11,015 nt of DNA from Acidaminococcus sp. (GCA_019416065.1 DXYB01000056.1:1-11015), one strand, 5' to 3'; shown: positions 1 through 6,751, counted from the first letter of the stretch. Numbers and translations: made by a program. The notes: a model not told the origin generated them from the sequence alone.

Positions 1-64
1 CCACCAGAAAAGGATGAATTTGGGGTCCTCCCCAACATTTGACAAAGAACCTAAATTTTCTCAT
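1..64 (-). CDS. Possible 5' end of an unidentified gene, cut by window edge
   Basis: An ATG at 64-62 on the minus strand opens a frame that stays open for 21 codons to the window edge, beginning MRKFRFFVKCWGG. An AAGAGG ribosome binding site lies 7 bases before the ATG. It begins 61 bases after the stop of the 2HCT transporter gene, with no terminator-like hairpin between, so it could be the third gene of the amidohydrolase-transporter operon. A weak promoter-like pair (TTGCAT at 109-114, CATAGT at 87-92) could also serve it. I do not recognise the protein from so few residues. The frame could be chance, but the well-placed ribosome binding site and same-strand spacing favour a real gene. Confidence 0.4.
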   Translation of the reverse strand, partial: MRKFRFFVKCWGGPQIHPFLV

Positions 65-125
65 GGAATTGCCTCTTTTCCCACGTACTATGGTTTCAAT
101 ATGTTACAATGCAAACGACTCCATT

Positions 126-1433
126 TTACAGGAATTGGAAGATAAAGCTGCCCACCAAAAGGACGATAGCGCCCCCTATTCGGGAAGATATCTGGGCGTA
201 GCTCATCAGTTCCATCCGTTTGGCAGCGCCCAGTACGGCCAAGTCTCCTGCTCCGCCCATATTGGCCATACACAGTCCTGCTGTAATCGCAGATTCCACA
301 GGATAAAAACCTACCAGACTCCCAAAGAATCCTGACCCTACCACGCAGCCCAATACAATCAGGACCACCAGAAGAAAGTTTTCAGGACTTAAGACACTCA
401 TCATTTGCTTAACATCAATCAAAGTAATCCCGCACCCCGCCATCTGTACCCAGACCAACTTGCCCGCGCAGAATTGTTGGACCCGGTGGCAAGCTTCTTT
501 TGTGCGATCTGGAATCAGGTTAAGCACATTGGCCATGGTGGCAAAAATAATCAAATAGGCAAAATTGGGAATGGCAACGCCAAATACCGTCGGTAAAATT
601 TTCTTAGAGACCAGCGTTGCCAAAACGAAGAAACCACCTGAAAGGAAAATAGCGGCACCAATATCTCCCATGGTGAGTTCCTGTTTAAGCGTATCTTCCT
701 TTTCTTTTTCTGCTTCCAGGGCTGCTTTTTTCTGCCGCATGAGCTCCCCATGTCCGGTGAGGCGAGGAAATAGTTTGCCTACGTTATCCAAAATGATAGC
801 AAACGCAACAGCGACCAAGTTCCCAACCGCCAGAATCGCCATACAGAAACTTAAATAGCTGGAGGAATCCTGTCCGGTCACGTCATGATACACTTGCGCC
901 ATTGGAATGGCTCCCGCTCCAGCACCCCCACCCATAATAGGCAGCACATAGGCTGTCAACATGGTTGCTGGATTTTTTCCAAAAAACATTCCACCGGCCA
1001 CGCCCAAAATGGCAGCACCTGCCAGAGAGGCCAAGAGGGCCGGTAAGTACAGCAGGCTGGATTTTAAAAGGACTTTTCTTTCAATCCCCAAAAGACTGCC
1101 GACAATCAAAAAACAAATAAATGTATTTAAAAAGTTGTACGTACTCATCCAGCCTTTGGAAACCTGTAGAATGTTTTTGGGCATCCAATCCATGTAGACC
1201 AATAGTCCGCATCCCAAAAACGCTAAAATTGCACCCCCACCAAGATATTTATTCCAGATCGGGATTCTTTCCCCAATTTCCCCAAAAATAATGCCCAGCG
1301 TAAACATAACGGCAATACCGCCAATCAGCTGATTGGGGATGATATTAAACCAGGCTGCCACCAGTACCACTACAGCAAAGAAAACAAAGATAGGCCAGTC
1401 CATCCCATAAATCTGAAAGCGTTTCGTTTCCAT
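126..1433 (-). CDS. 2-hydroxycarboxylate transporter (2HCT/CitS family) permease
   Basis: A 435-residue integral membrane protein of the 2-hydroxycarboxylate transporter family (TC 2.A.24: CitS, CimH, MleP), which moves citrate, malate or related hydroxyacids by cation symport or exchange. Seen: many hydrophobic segments; a first re-entrant-loop glycine motif, GGGAGAGAIPM, at residues 168-178; a charged cytoplasmic loop at about 228-252; a second GGAG motif at 393-396; and the C-terminal family signature SYAQISSR at 411-418. Length is typical (about 440). By recalled alignment with CitS, R418 and N391 match the substrate-binding R428 and N401. The second substrate arginine (CitS R402) is Met392, the Asn of the first GGNG motif is Ala171, and the Ser of GGSG is Ala395, so citrate is not a safe assignment. 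The start has a GGGGAG site just upstream. The ATG lies 17 bases after the amidohydrolase stop, so the two are almost certainly co-transcribed. Family certain; substrate unknown. Confidence 0.93.
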   Translation of the reverse strand: METKRFQIYGMDWPIFVFFAVVVLVAAWFNIIPNQLIGGIAVMFTLGIIFGEIGERIPIWNKYLGGGAILAFLGCGLLVYMDWMPKNILQVSKGWMSTYNFLNTFICFLIVGSLLGIERKVLLKSSLLYLPALLASLAGAAILGVAGGMFFGKNPATMLTAYVLPIMGGGAGAGAIPMAQVYHDVTGQDSSSYLSFCMAILAVGNLVAVAFAIILDNVGKLFPRLTGHGELMRQKKAALEAEKEKEDTLKQELTMGDIGAAIFLSGGFFVLATLVSKKILPTVFGVAIPNFAYLIIFATMANVLNLIPDRTKEACHRVQQFCAGKLVWVQMAGCGITLIDVKQMMSVLSPENFLLVVLIVLGCVVGSGFFGSLVGFYPVESAITAGLCMANMGGAGDLAVLGAAKRMELMSYAQISSRIGGAIVLLVGSFIFQFL

Positions 1434-1450
1434 GACTCCCCTAATCCTTT

Positions 1451-2332
1451 CTAAAATCCAAATAGCGCTGCCGGATTATCCACCAGCGTTTGCTGCAAGG
1501 CGTCCTCATCTTGCAAAATTTCCAGTAGTACATCCAAATACCGGCTGTCATCCGGGCAGGGCCTTCCTTTGGTATATCGATTGGGATGCGGCCAGTCCGT
1601 CCCCCATAAAAACCGGGTTTTATTCACTGCCGCATAGGCTTTCCCCACAGCAACCGTATCCGCATACGCATCTTCTGTACTGTCAAAATACCATCCGGAC
1701 AGTTTTACATACGCTCGTTTTTCTTCCAACCACTGGCAAATCACCTGAAAAGCAGGATGCTGCGCTCCAATGCCCGCCGGCAAATGCCCCCGGTGATCCA
1801 GTACCAGTGGCACAGGCAAACTTTCAAAGAAACTTCGTTTTTCCACCAAAAGGTCCGGATCCATCCACAGACACACGCACCAGCCATAGGGGGCAACTCG
1901 TTCCACCAGTTTGCGAATGGCCTTCCAATCCCCTTTGTACCCACAGTTCATATTGAACCGGATTCCCCGGGCACCTTGTTGGTGGAGCGCAGCCAATTCG
2001 GCGTCCGTCACCTGATTATCCAACACAACTACGGCCCGGGTGCAATCTATACCAAGCTGTTTGACCGCGTTCATGGTGCATCGGTTATCCAGGCCATAGG
2101 CAGAGGGCTGCACCACCACGCTGCGGCTAATCCCCAGTTTTTCTTTCAGCAATTGATAGCAATCCGCTGGGGCCGGTGGCTGGTTCCGCTCATCCGTTGG
2201 TACATAGGGAAAACGTACCGGATCATAAATGTGATGATGGGCATCACAGGCTCCTTCCGGTACGGTGATCGTCGGAAAAGAACGTCCCCCACAATACGGC
2301 ACTTGTTCCCGTCTTTCTTTGTATTTCCTCAT
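1451..2332 (-). CDS. Amidohydrolase family 2 protein, LigI-like lactone hydrolase
   Basis: A 293-residue TIM-barrel hydrolase of the amidohydrolase-2 group (COG3618) that includes 2-pyrone-4,6-dicarboxylate lactonase LigI, sulfomuconolactone hydrolase and galactarolactone isomerase. Seen: an HxH on strand 1 (D30-A-H32-H33-H34), a QPS motif with Ser77, the RGIRFN motif with R122 and R125, H180 in LDHRGH, and the catalytic-type aspartate D246 in WGTDWPHP. Spacing matches LigI closely (there H31/H33, H180, D248). LigI-type members act without a metal and open or isomerise lactones of polycarboxylic acids in the cytoplasm. The start is set by AGGGG seven to eight bases before the ATG. The transporter gene follows 17 bases after the stop, so the likely substrate or product is a hydroxycarboxylate handled by that permease. 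A lactonase is favoured; the exact lactone cannot be read from sequence. Confidence 0.88.
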   Translation of the reverse strand: MRKYKERREQVPYCGGRSFPTITVPEGACDAHHHIYDPVRFPYVPTDERNQPPAPADCYQLLKEKLGISRSVVVQPSAYGLDNRCTMNAVKQLGIDCTRAVVVLDNQVTDAELAALHQQGARGIRFNMNCGYKGDWKAIRKLVERVAPYGWCVCLWMDPDLLVEKRSFFESLPVPLVLDHRGHLPAGIGAQHPAFQVICQWLEEKRAYVKLSGWYFDSTEDAYADTVAVGKAYAAVNKTRFLWGTDWPHPNRYTKGRPCPDDSRYLDVLLEILQDEDALQQTLVDNPAALFGF

Positions 2333-2390
2333 TATTTTTCCCCTTTTCTAGTTCTTGCGTCCGTTCCACTCCATCTGTTGGATTCAGTGT

Positions 2391-2422
2391 ACTATAATTT
2401 TTTGATAATTTCCAATATTATC
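2391..2422 (-). promoter_or_regulatory. Promoter region and dyad of the amidohydrolase-2HCT operon
   Basis: On the minus strand a TATAGT -10 element lies at 2391-2396 with no good -35 at 17 bases, which suggests an activator-dependent promoter. An alternative is TTGGAA-18-TACACT. Overlapping the expected -35 is a perfect dyad at 2404-2422, GATAATTTCCAATATTATC (6-bp arms, 7-bp spacer). A weaker GATG-N10-CATC dyad lies at 2442-2459, about 66 bases before the inferred start site near 2384. This layout resembles a LysR-type site pair. The dyad is directly visible; its role is inferred. Confidence 0.45.
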
Positions 2423-2525
2423 GCTCCCACAAAAGTTATTGGATGAATTCTATGGCATCTATAAAAATGGGTCCGTTTCATTCGTTAAAATCTCTGCAAC
2501 GTTTCCCCTGTCCCCCAAAAGCAAC

Positions 2526-2559
2526 AAAAAAACTGCCTCAGTCTTACACTGTAGCAGTT
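2526..2559 (-). terminator. Intrinsic terminator after the GNAT gene
   Basis: Read on the minus strand, arms AACTGC (2554-2559) and GCAGTT (2531-2536) enclose a second perfect stem CAGT/ACTG (2548-2551 with 2539-2542) around a 5-base loop. The outer stem is followed directly by a run of seven T (2526-2532, the last two inside the stem). It sits 26 bases beyond the acetyltransferase stop and isolates that gene from the amidohydrolase operon. Confidence 0.85.
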
Positions 2560-2584
2560 CTATTTTGCTCCAACTATTTAGTTT

Positions 2585-2881
2585 TTATTCCCGTACCCAC
2601 ACATCCGCAAATTCTTTTTCTTTCCGCTGGAAAAGGGCGGCGGCATACTCGCACGTTGGCAGAATCCCTACATGCTCCTTGCGGGCCATGTCTGCAACTT
2701 TCCGCACCAGCGCTCCTGCCAGACCTCTGCCGCCATAATTGGCATCCACTTTCGTATGGTTCAGTGTCCAATAGGACCCATTTCGCACATAGGTACATTC
2801 CCCGATCTCTTTTGTACCGTCATATAAGGCTGCCCGGTTCTTTTCCGGTTCTGCCACCAGGTGAATGGTTTCTTCCATCAT
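2585..2881 (-). CDS. Small GCN5-related N-acetyltransferase (YjdJ/COG2388 type)
   Basis: A 98-residue protein of the short single-domain GCN5-like acetyltransferases (Acetyltransf_CG). These lack most of the usual GNAT fold and keep only the acetyl-CoA pyrophosphate loop. Seen: a beta-hairpin start, the NHTKV strand, the CoA-binding loop YGGRGLAGALV at about residues 49-59, and the family-typical PxCxYA motif (ILPTCEYA) near 74-81, whose Cys is thought to take part in catalysis in this subgroup. Length is normal for the subgroup. GGGAGGG lies 4 bases before the first ATG; a second ATG follows at once, so either start is possible. The gene is monocistronic, with terminators on both sides and a TATACT -10 element at 2920-2925. 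The acceptor substrate is unknown. Confidence 0.88.
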   Translation of the reverse strand: MMEETIHLVAEPEKNRAALYDGTKEIGECTYVRNGSYWTLNHTKVDANYGGRGLAGALVRKVADMARKEHVGILPTCEYAAALFQRKEKEFADVWVRE

Positions 2882-2919
2882 GGTTCCCTCCCATCCATTC
2901 TCTTTCTATGCGTAATACC

Positions 2920-2925
2920 AGTATA
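2920..2925 (-). promoter_or_regulatory. -10 element for the GNAT gene
   Basis: TATACT on the minus strand, 38 bases before the acetyltransferase ATG. It begins 2 bases after the upstream terminator stem, so any -35 must lie inside the terminator arm. I see no good -35 there. A promoter is needed here because the preceding peptidase transcript should end at the hairpin. Confidence 0.4.
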
Positions 2926-2927
2926 CC

Positions 2928-2979
2928 AAAACAATACCGCAAAACAGTTGTTTTAGCAACGGCTTTACGGTATTGTTTT
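2928..2979 (-). terminator. Intrinsic terminator after the M23 peptidase gene
   Basis: A perfect 12-bp stem (2928-2939 AAAACAATACCG with 2968-2979 CGGTATTGTTTT) around a 28-base loop that holds a smaller GTTG/CAAC hairpin (2947-2950 with 2957-2960). It starts 5 bases after the peptidase stop. T-rich tracts lie on both exits: TTTT on the minus strand, and TTTTT-C-TTTTT on the plus strand. It could therefore work in both directions. Confidence 0.8.
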
Positions 2980-2984
2980 TCTTT

Positions 2985-3941
2985 TTATCGCATGGGATGG
3001 GCAAAGTTCAGCGGATTTACTGCGCTCCCATTTTTTCGGATTTCAAAATGCACGTGAGGCCCCGTACTGTATCCACTGCTGCCCACATAGCCGATCACGT
3101 CCCCCCGACGGACTTTTTGCCCGGGCTGCACAGCAATAGCGCTCATATGCCCGTAGCAGGTCAGCATTCCATTCCCATGGTCAATGCTGACAAACCGTCC
3201 ATATCCGCCATTCCAATCCGCTTCCTGCACGGTTCCGGTAGCGGACGCTTTGATAGGCGTGCCATAGTCCACGGCGATATCAATTCCCGGATGGTAATCG
3301 CTGCCTTTGCCAAAGGGATCTGCCCTAAGCCCATAAAAAGAGCTGATTTCTCCACCGGCAACAGGCCAGCCATAAGTTCCGTCCCCCGTATCTGAAAGTG
3401 CCAGCAGCATATTGCTGAGGTTTTCTTTTTTATATGCCAGCTTTTTCCAGTTGATCTCATCCTGCACTTCCAAAACGGATAACTGGTCCGCTGCAGTGGA
3501 ACCACCTTGTCCGCTGTGATCCAGCTCTTTAGATTTCTGGTCCACCACTTGTTCGCTGACTTTAACTCCGTCTTTGGCCAGTTTCTGCCGCACGGCATTT
3601 TCCAGCTGCACTACTTGACTCAGTTCTTTCTGCAGTTTTTCATTATTATCCATCAGTTTTGCCATTCGTTCGGTGTACGAAGCATAGTCCGCCCGGTAAT
3701 TGGCCAGTTCCAATTGCTCGTTCCAGCTCCGCACCAAAATCCCGGCACACACCGCAAGGCCCATAATGCAGCCTAAAAAACAACATAAAAAGCCGGCAAT
3801 GCCTTTTTTGCCCAGATGGAAGTGGTGCACATTGCCTGCTTTATCCTGCCAGGTGAACGTGGCACCTGCCCCCAGCAGTTTGATACCATGCAGCCGCTTT
3901 TTCAAACTGCGAAATTTTTCCTGTATCGTTTCCTGATTCAT
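2985..3941 (-). CDS. Membrane-anchored M23 (LytM-type) peptidoglycan endopeptidase
   Basis: A 318-residue protein: a short basic cytoplasmic segment (1-45), one membrane segment (about 46-70), a coiled-coil stalk (about 72-185), and a C-terminal M23 zinc metallopeptidase domain (about 190-318). The zinc and catalytic residues are all present: H217-x3-D221 (YHPGID), H265 in CYGH, and H296-V-H298. It should therefore be an active enzyme that cuts peptide cross-links of peptidoglycan outside the membrane, not a degenerate EnvC/NlpD-like activator. I chose the ATG at 3941 because GGAGAGG lies 3 bases before it. An in-frame ATG at 3953 has no ribosome binding site and would fall right behind a T-tract. 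The gene follows the flippase, an envelope-related neighbour, but a terminator-like hairpin sits between them. Confidence 0.92.
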   Translation of the reverse strand: MNQETIQEKFRSLKKRLHGIKLLGAGATFTWQDKAGNVHHFHLGKKGIAGFLCCFLGCIMGLAVCAGILVRSWNEQLELANYRADYASYTERMAKLMDNNEKLQKELSQVVQLENAVRQKLAKDGVKVSEQVVDQKSKELDHSGQGGSTAADQLSVLEVQDEINWKKLAYKKENLSNMLLALSDTGDGTYGWPVAGGEISSFYGLRADPFGKGSDYHPGIDIAVDYGTPIKASATGTVQEADWNGGYGRFVSIDHGNGMLTCYGHMSAIAVQPGQKVRRGDVIGYVGSSGYSTGPHVHFEIRKNGSAVNPLNFAHPMR

Positions 3942-3953
3942 AGACCTCTCCAT

Positions 3954-3980
3954 AAAAACAAGGCGTGCCTGCGGCACGCC
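3954..3980 (-). terminator. Terminator hairpin in the leader of the M23 gene
   Basis: On the minus strand a perfect 8-bp GC-rich stem (GGCGTGCC at 3973-3980, GGCACGCC at 3962-3969) with a 3-base loop is followed at once by TTGTTTTT (3954-3961). This is a textbook intrinsic terminator, about 95 bases after the flippase stop. It ends 12 bases before the peptidase start codon, with the ribosome binding site just behind the T-tract. It may act as a plain terminator with readthrough or as an attenuator. Confidence 0.82.
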
Positions 3981-4020
3981 CCAAATTACATATTAATCGG
4001 ATTTAACTGCCATATCTCAT

Positions 4021-4048
4021 TTTATACTCTTTGTCCCTCGTTCTTCAA
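4021..4048 (-). promoter_or_regulatory. Putative promoter of the M23 gene
   Basis: TTGAAG (4043-4048), a 16-base spacer and TATAAA (4021-4026) on the minus strand, in the gap after the flippase stop. A transcript started here would carry about 70 bases of leader including the 3962-3980 hairpin, so it would have to read through the terminator. The assignment rests on consensus match only. Confidence 0.45.
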
Positions 4049-4075
4049 GGATTGCCCCAAAACTTTCACATTTCC

Positions 4076-5698
4076 TTACAAGAGATGAAGTTTATGTCCC
4101 AGGGCTGCCATACGCCGCCCCAAAAAAGGAATCTGCCGCAGTTCTTCCTCCGGCATGGTTTTCAGCGCTAGCAGCAGCACGCCATAGACAGGCAATGCCA
4201 CCAGCATGCCGCCCAAAATGCTTATGCCGCCACGAGGAATGATTACCAAAACGCCCCGGACGGCCGCCCCCATCACAATGGCAGAAAGGACCATTTTACA
4301 AAGAGATTTTAGTTCTAGGGAAAAGCCCGTATATTTCTTAATGAAAAACAAATTGAGCAGCGCAGCTACGCCAATATCCGATACCGTTGCCCAGGAAGAT
4401 CCCACAATACCCATAGTAGGCGTCAGGTTCCAGTTAAGCAGCACTTTGCTCACAGCAGCAAGGATCATATTCAGTACAGGGATTTTCGTTTTCCCTAAGC
4501 CCTGCAGAATTCCCGTGCTCACCTGGTGGAGTCCCAATAGGAAAATGGCCCAGCTCATGGTTTCAATGGCCGGCCCTGCTTTCGGGGCATTATAGATCAG
4601 CGCTGCCACACGCCCCCCTAAAACATGGAGTCCCACGCTGCAGGGAATGGTAATTACGGCCGCCACAGAAAAAGCGGTTGCTACTTTTTCCCGGATCCCT
4701 GCGCCATCCTGCAAGGTGCGGGATTCACTGATGGACGGAACCAAGCTGATGGAAAGGGCCGCTGTCAAAATGGTGGACATATTGATGAGTGGTACCGCCA
4801 TCCCCGTTAAATACCCAAATAACGTAGTGGCTTCTCCCAATTCCCAACCGCCTGCCATAAGACGCCTCGGCACAATCATCATATCCAGGTTGGATACTAC
4901 CGGCAGCATGAGACTGGACATAGAAACGGGAATCGCTAGGCTAATGAGCCGCTTAATAATTTTCCCTGCTGGTTCCAAGGGACGGGGCACCGCTTCTATA
5001 GTTTTTTCTTTCGGATAAAAGCGGTGCCGCAGTTTGCGATAAAATCCCAATAGCACCAATAAGCCGCAAAATGCCCCCGCTCCGGCCCCCATACTAGCGC
5101 CTGCCGCGGCAAAGGTGAGTCCATAGGGCATAAAAAGGGCGGAAAAGGCTATCATGGTCACCACTCGCACCAACTGTTCCGTAATTTCCGAACAAGCCGT
5201 TGGCGTCATGATCTGCCAGCCTTGAAAATAGCCCCGAAAACTGGACAAAAATGTTACGAAAAATACGGCCGGAGCCAAAGCAATAATGGAATAATAAGCC
5301 CGGGGATCAGGAATAATGCGATGGTCCACCAGATAATGGGCCAGGCCAATCAGACACAGGGAAAAGAAAATCCCCGTGCAAAATAGCATCCGCAGCGATA
5401 CCCGAAACACCCGCTGGGCTCCCGTATAATCTTCCTGGGCTACTTTTTCCGCCGTAATAATGGAAATCGCTACCGGAAGCCCGGCAGACGAAACGGTAAT
5501 TGCCATCAGATAAAGCGGAAACCCCATCTGGTAGATACCGATCCCTTCGCCACCCATGACCCGGGACAAAATCACCCAGTTCAAGGCCCCGATGACTTTC
5601 ACCACGATGCTGGAAATGGTAAGAATCAGCGTCCCCTTTAAAAATTTTTTATTTTGATTGACGGGGGCCTCATGCGGCTCCCCTGTTATCCCGGCCAT
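4076..5698 (-). CDS. Polysaccharide/lipid flippase, MOP superfamily (SpoVB/YtgP-like)
   Basis: A 540-residue polytopic membrane protein of the polysaccharide-transporter branch of the MOP (multidrug/oligosaccharidyl-lipid/polysaccharide) superfamily, COG2244. Seen: a short polar N-terminus (1-17), then hydrophobic helices throughout, consistent with the 14 helices usual for the family. The family signature after helix 1, ILSRVMGGEGIGIYQM, is at residues 43-58, and a second arginine-rich loop (PRRLMAGGWELGEATTLFG) opens the second half. Relatives in Bacillota flip lipid-linked cell-wall or polysaccharide precursors; SpoVB is needed for spore cortex and YtgP is a MurJ-type lipid II flippase. 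Without neighbours from either pathway I cannot choose between them. AGGAGG lies 4 bases before the ATG. It has its own promoter and is followed by a terminator. Confidence 0.9.
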   Translation of the reverse strand: MAGITGEPHEAPVNQNKKFLKGTLILTISSIVVKVIGALNWVILSRVMGGEGIGIYQMGFPLYLMAITVSSAGLPVAISIITAEKVAQEDYTGAQRVFRVSLRMLFCTGIFFSLCLIGLAHYLVDHRIIPDPRAYYSIIALAPAVFFVTFLSSFRGYFQGWQIMTPTACSEITEQLVRVVTMIAFSALFMPYGLTFAAAGASMGAGAGAFCGLLVLLGFYRKLRHRFYPKEKTIEAVPRPLEPAGKIIKRLISLAIPVSMSSLMLPVVSNLDMMIVPRRLMAGGWELGEATTLFGYLTGMAVPLINMSTILTAALSISLVPSISESRTLQDGAGIREKVATAFSVAAVITIPCSVGLHVLGGRVAALIYNAPKAGPAIETMSWAIFLLGLHQVSTGILQGLGKTKIPVLNMILAAVSKVLLNWNLTPTMGIVGSSWATVSDIGVAALLNLFFIKKYTGFSLELKSLCKMVLSAIVMGAAVRGVLVIIPRGGISILGGMLVALPVYGVLLLALKTMPEEELRQIPFLGRRMAALGHKLHLL

Positions 5699-5709
5699 AC
5701 TGCCTCCTG

Positions 5710-5722
5710 CACAAAATTTGTG
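5710..5722. promoter_or_regulatory. 13-bp perfect palindrome in the flippase leader
   Basis: CACAAAATTTGTG has 6-bp arms and a single central base. It lies between the -10 element and the ribosome binding site of the flippase gene, about 5-17 bases after the inferred start site. Such a compact dyad cannot form a useful hairpin, so a protein-binding operator is the likelier reading. The binder is unknown. Confidence 0.35.
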
Positions 5723-5732
5723 ATACGGAAGT

Positions 5733-5762
5733 ATTGTAACATATTTTCTTTGGGCCTGTCTG
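5733..5762 (-). promoter_or_regulatory. Promoter of the flippase gene
   Basis: On the minus strand CAGACA (5757-5762), an 18-base spacer and TACAAT (5733-5738), with the extended -10 dinucleotide TG one base before the -10 (TGTTACAAT). It lies in the 95-base gap between lysR and the flippase. No terminator follows lysR, so some readthrough from lysR is also possible. Confidence 0.55.
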
Positions 5763-5793
5763 TATCTGCGGGAAATCTTCTTGGCAAATTCTT

Positions 5794-6708
5794 TTACTGC
5801 CCACTTTGTTCCGTGACACCTGGTTTTCCTCGTTGGATAAATTCCACAAATTCTCGGGCAATAGGACTTAGCCCTTCTTTTTTGTTAAAGGCCATGAAAA
5901 TCGTTCTGCTGTAGTGTTGCTGTGACGGGCCTACCAGGCGAATTTTCTTGACGTTAAAAAAATTAAGGACATGGCTTTCTGCTACAATCGCAACCCCAAA
6001 ATGATGAGCTACCAGGCCGGCAATGTTGACTTCATTGGTGGCGGAACAATATTCCTTAGGCGTCCAGCCGCTTTCATAAATATATTGCCGTATTTTTTTA
6101 TACAGGGTAACCTGGGGCAAATAAGTGATGAGCGGATAGGGCGCTAATTCCTGCAGGGTAATCGATTCCCGCTCTGCCAGTGGATGGTCTGTGGGCACAA
6201 TACCTACCAGCGGCTGTACAACAGCAGGAATAAACTCTATCGCATCATCTTTGGCTTCCTGGTTGCAAAAAATAACGTCATGGCGATAGGTTTTCAGTCC
6301 CTCAATCAGCGCCTGGCTCTCCAGCTCGTGAAAAGAAAACCGAATCCGATCATACCCGGTTTCTTGCAAAAATGCTTCCACGTGTTCGGGGATATAGCGC
6401 CACGCAAGAGAGGCTATATATCCCAAATCGATAAAACCGGGGCCCACTACCCCTGCATTCTGTACTTCTTTTGTGGCAAGTTGCAACCGGGATAAGCTAT
6501 GGGATACTTCATTCTTGAAATATTCTCCCCTGCGGCTTAGCACGATTCGCCTTCCTTCTCGAAGGAATAGCTTTACCCCCAGTTCTGTTTCCAAATGCTG
6601 GATGGCAGCACTAAGAGAAGGCTGGGAAATCATAAGTTCTTCCGCCGCTTTGTGAAAATTAAGGGTTTCCGCTGTCTTTAAAAAATATAGCAATTGCGTC
6701 AGCGTCAT
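5794..6708 (-). CDS. LysR-family transcriptional regulator
   Basis: A 304-residue LysR-type regulator of typical length. The N-terminal winged helix-turn-helix spans residues 1-60, with the characteristic AAEELMISQPSLSAAIQHLE helix pair (21-40) and LGVKLFLREGRR (43-54). A linker helix follows, then a periplasmic-binding-protein-like effector domain (about 90-295) that usually senses a small organic acid. The start is supported by GGGGG 8 bases before the ATG and by the usual MTLTQLxYF opening. It is transcribed away from the SDR-DctP-isomerase operon across a 153-base gap that holds two LysR-style sites, so it most likely activates that operon and represses itself. A LysR box dyad covers its own -10. 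The effector is unknown but is probably the ligand of the adjacent TRAP receptor or a metabolite of it. Confidence 0.95.
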   Translation of the reverse strand: MTLTQLLYFLKTAETLNFHKAAEELMISQPSLSAAIQHLETELGVKLFLREGRRIVLSRRGEYFKNEVSHSLSRLQLATKEVQNAGVVGPGFIDLGYIASLAWRYIPEHVEAFLQETGYDRIRFSFHELESQALIEGLKTYRHDVIFCNQEAKDDAIEFIPAVVQPLVGIVPTDHPLAERESITLQELAPYPLITYLPQVTLYKKIRQYIYESGWTPKEYCSATNEVNIAGLVAHHFGVAIVAESHVLNFFNVKKIRLVGPSQQHYSRTIFMAFNKKEGLSPIAREFVEFIQRGKPGVTEQSGQ

Positions 6709-6731
6709 AGAGGCATCCCCCTTTTTTCGTA

Positions 6732-6751
6732 TGATAGATTTTACCCTATCA
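6732..6751. promoter_or_regulatory. LysR recognition dyad between lysR and the SDR operon
   Basis: TGATAGATTTTACCCTATCA, 6-bp perfect arms around 8 bases. Its centre lies about 65 bases before the inferred SDR start site near 6806, the usual place of a LysR recognition site. It also overlaps the -10-like TAAAAT (6738-6743) of lysR on the other strand (weak -35 TATTTA at 6761-6766, spacer 17), which fits autorepression. Confidence 0.6.

Noticed and set aside
20..35. Palindrome TTGGGGTCCTCCCCAA as a terminator for the 2HCT gene
   Set aside because: It has no T-tract on either side and lies inside the open frame that starts at position 64, so it is more likely part of a coding sequence.
1757..2446. 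Plus-strand open frame of 229 codons
   Set aside because: It lies antisense over the amidohydrolase, whose residue pattern is clearly conserved; it has no recognisable domain and no convincing ribosome binding site.
2443..3057. Plus-strand open frame of 204 codons
   Set aside because: It runs antisense through the acetyltransferase gene and two terminators, and its composition is not protein-like.
3942..3977. Upstream in-frame starts for the M23 peptidase
   Set aside because: The starts at 3977 and 3953 lie inside or right after the terminator hairpin and have no ribosome binding site, whereas the ATG at 3941 has GGAGAGG.
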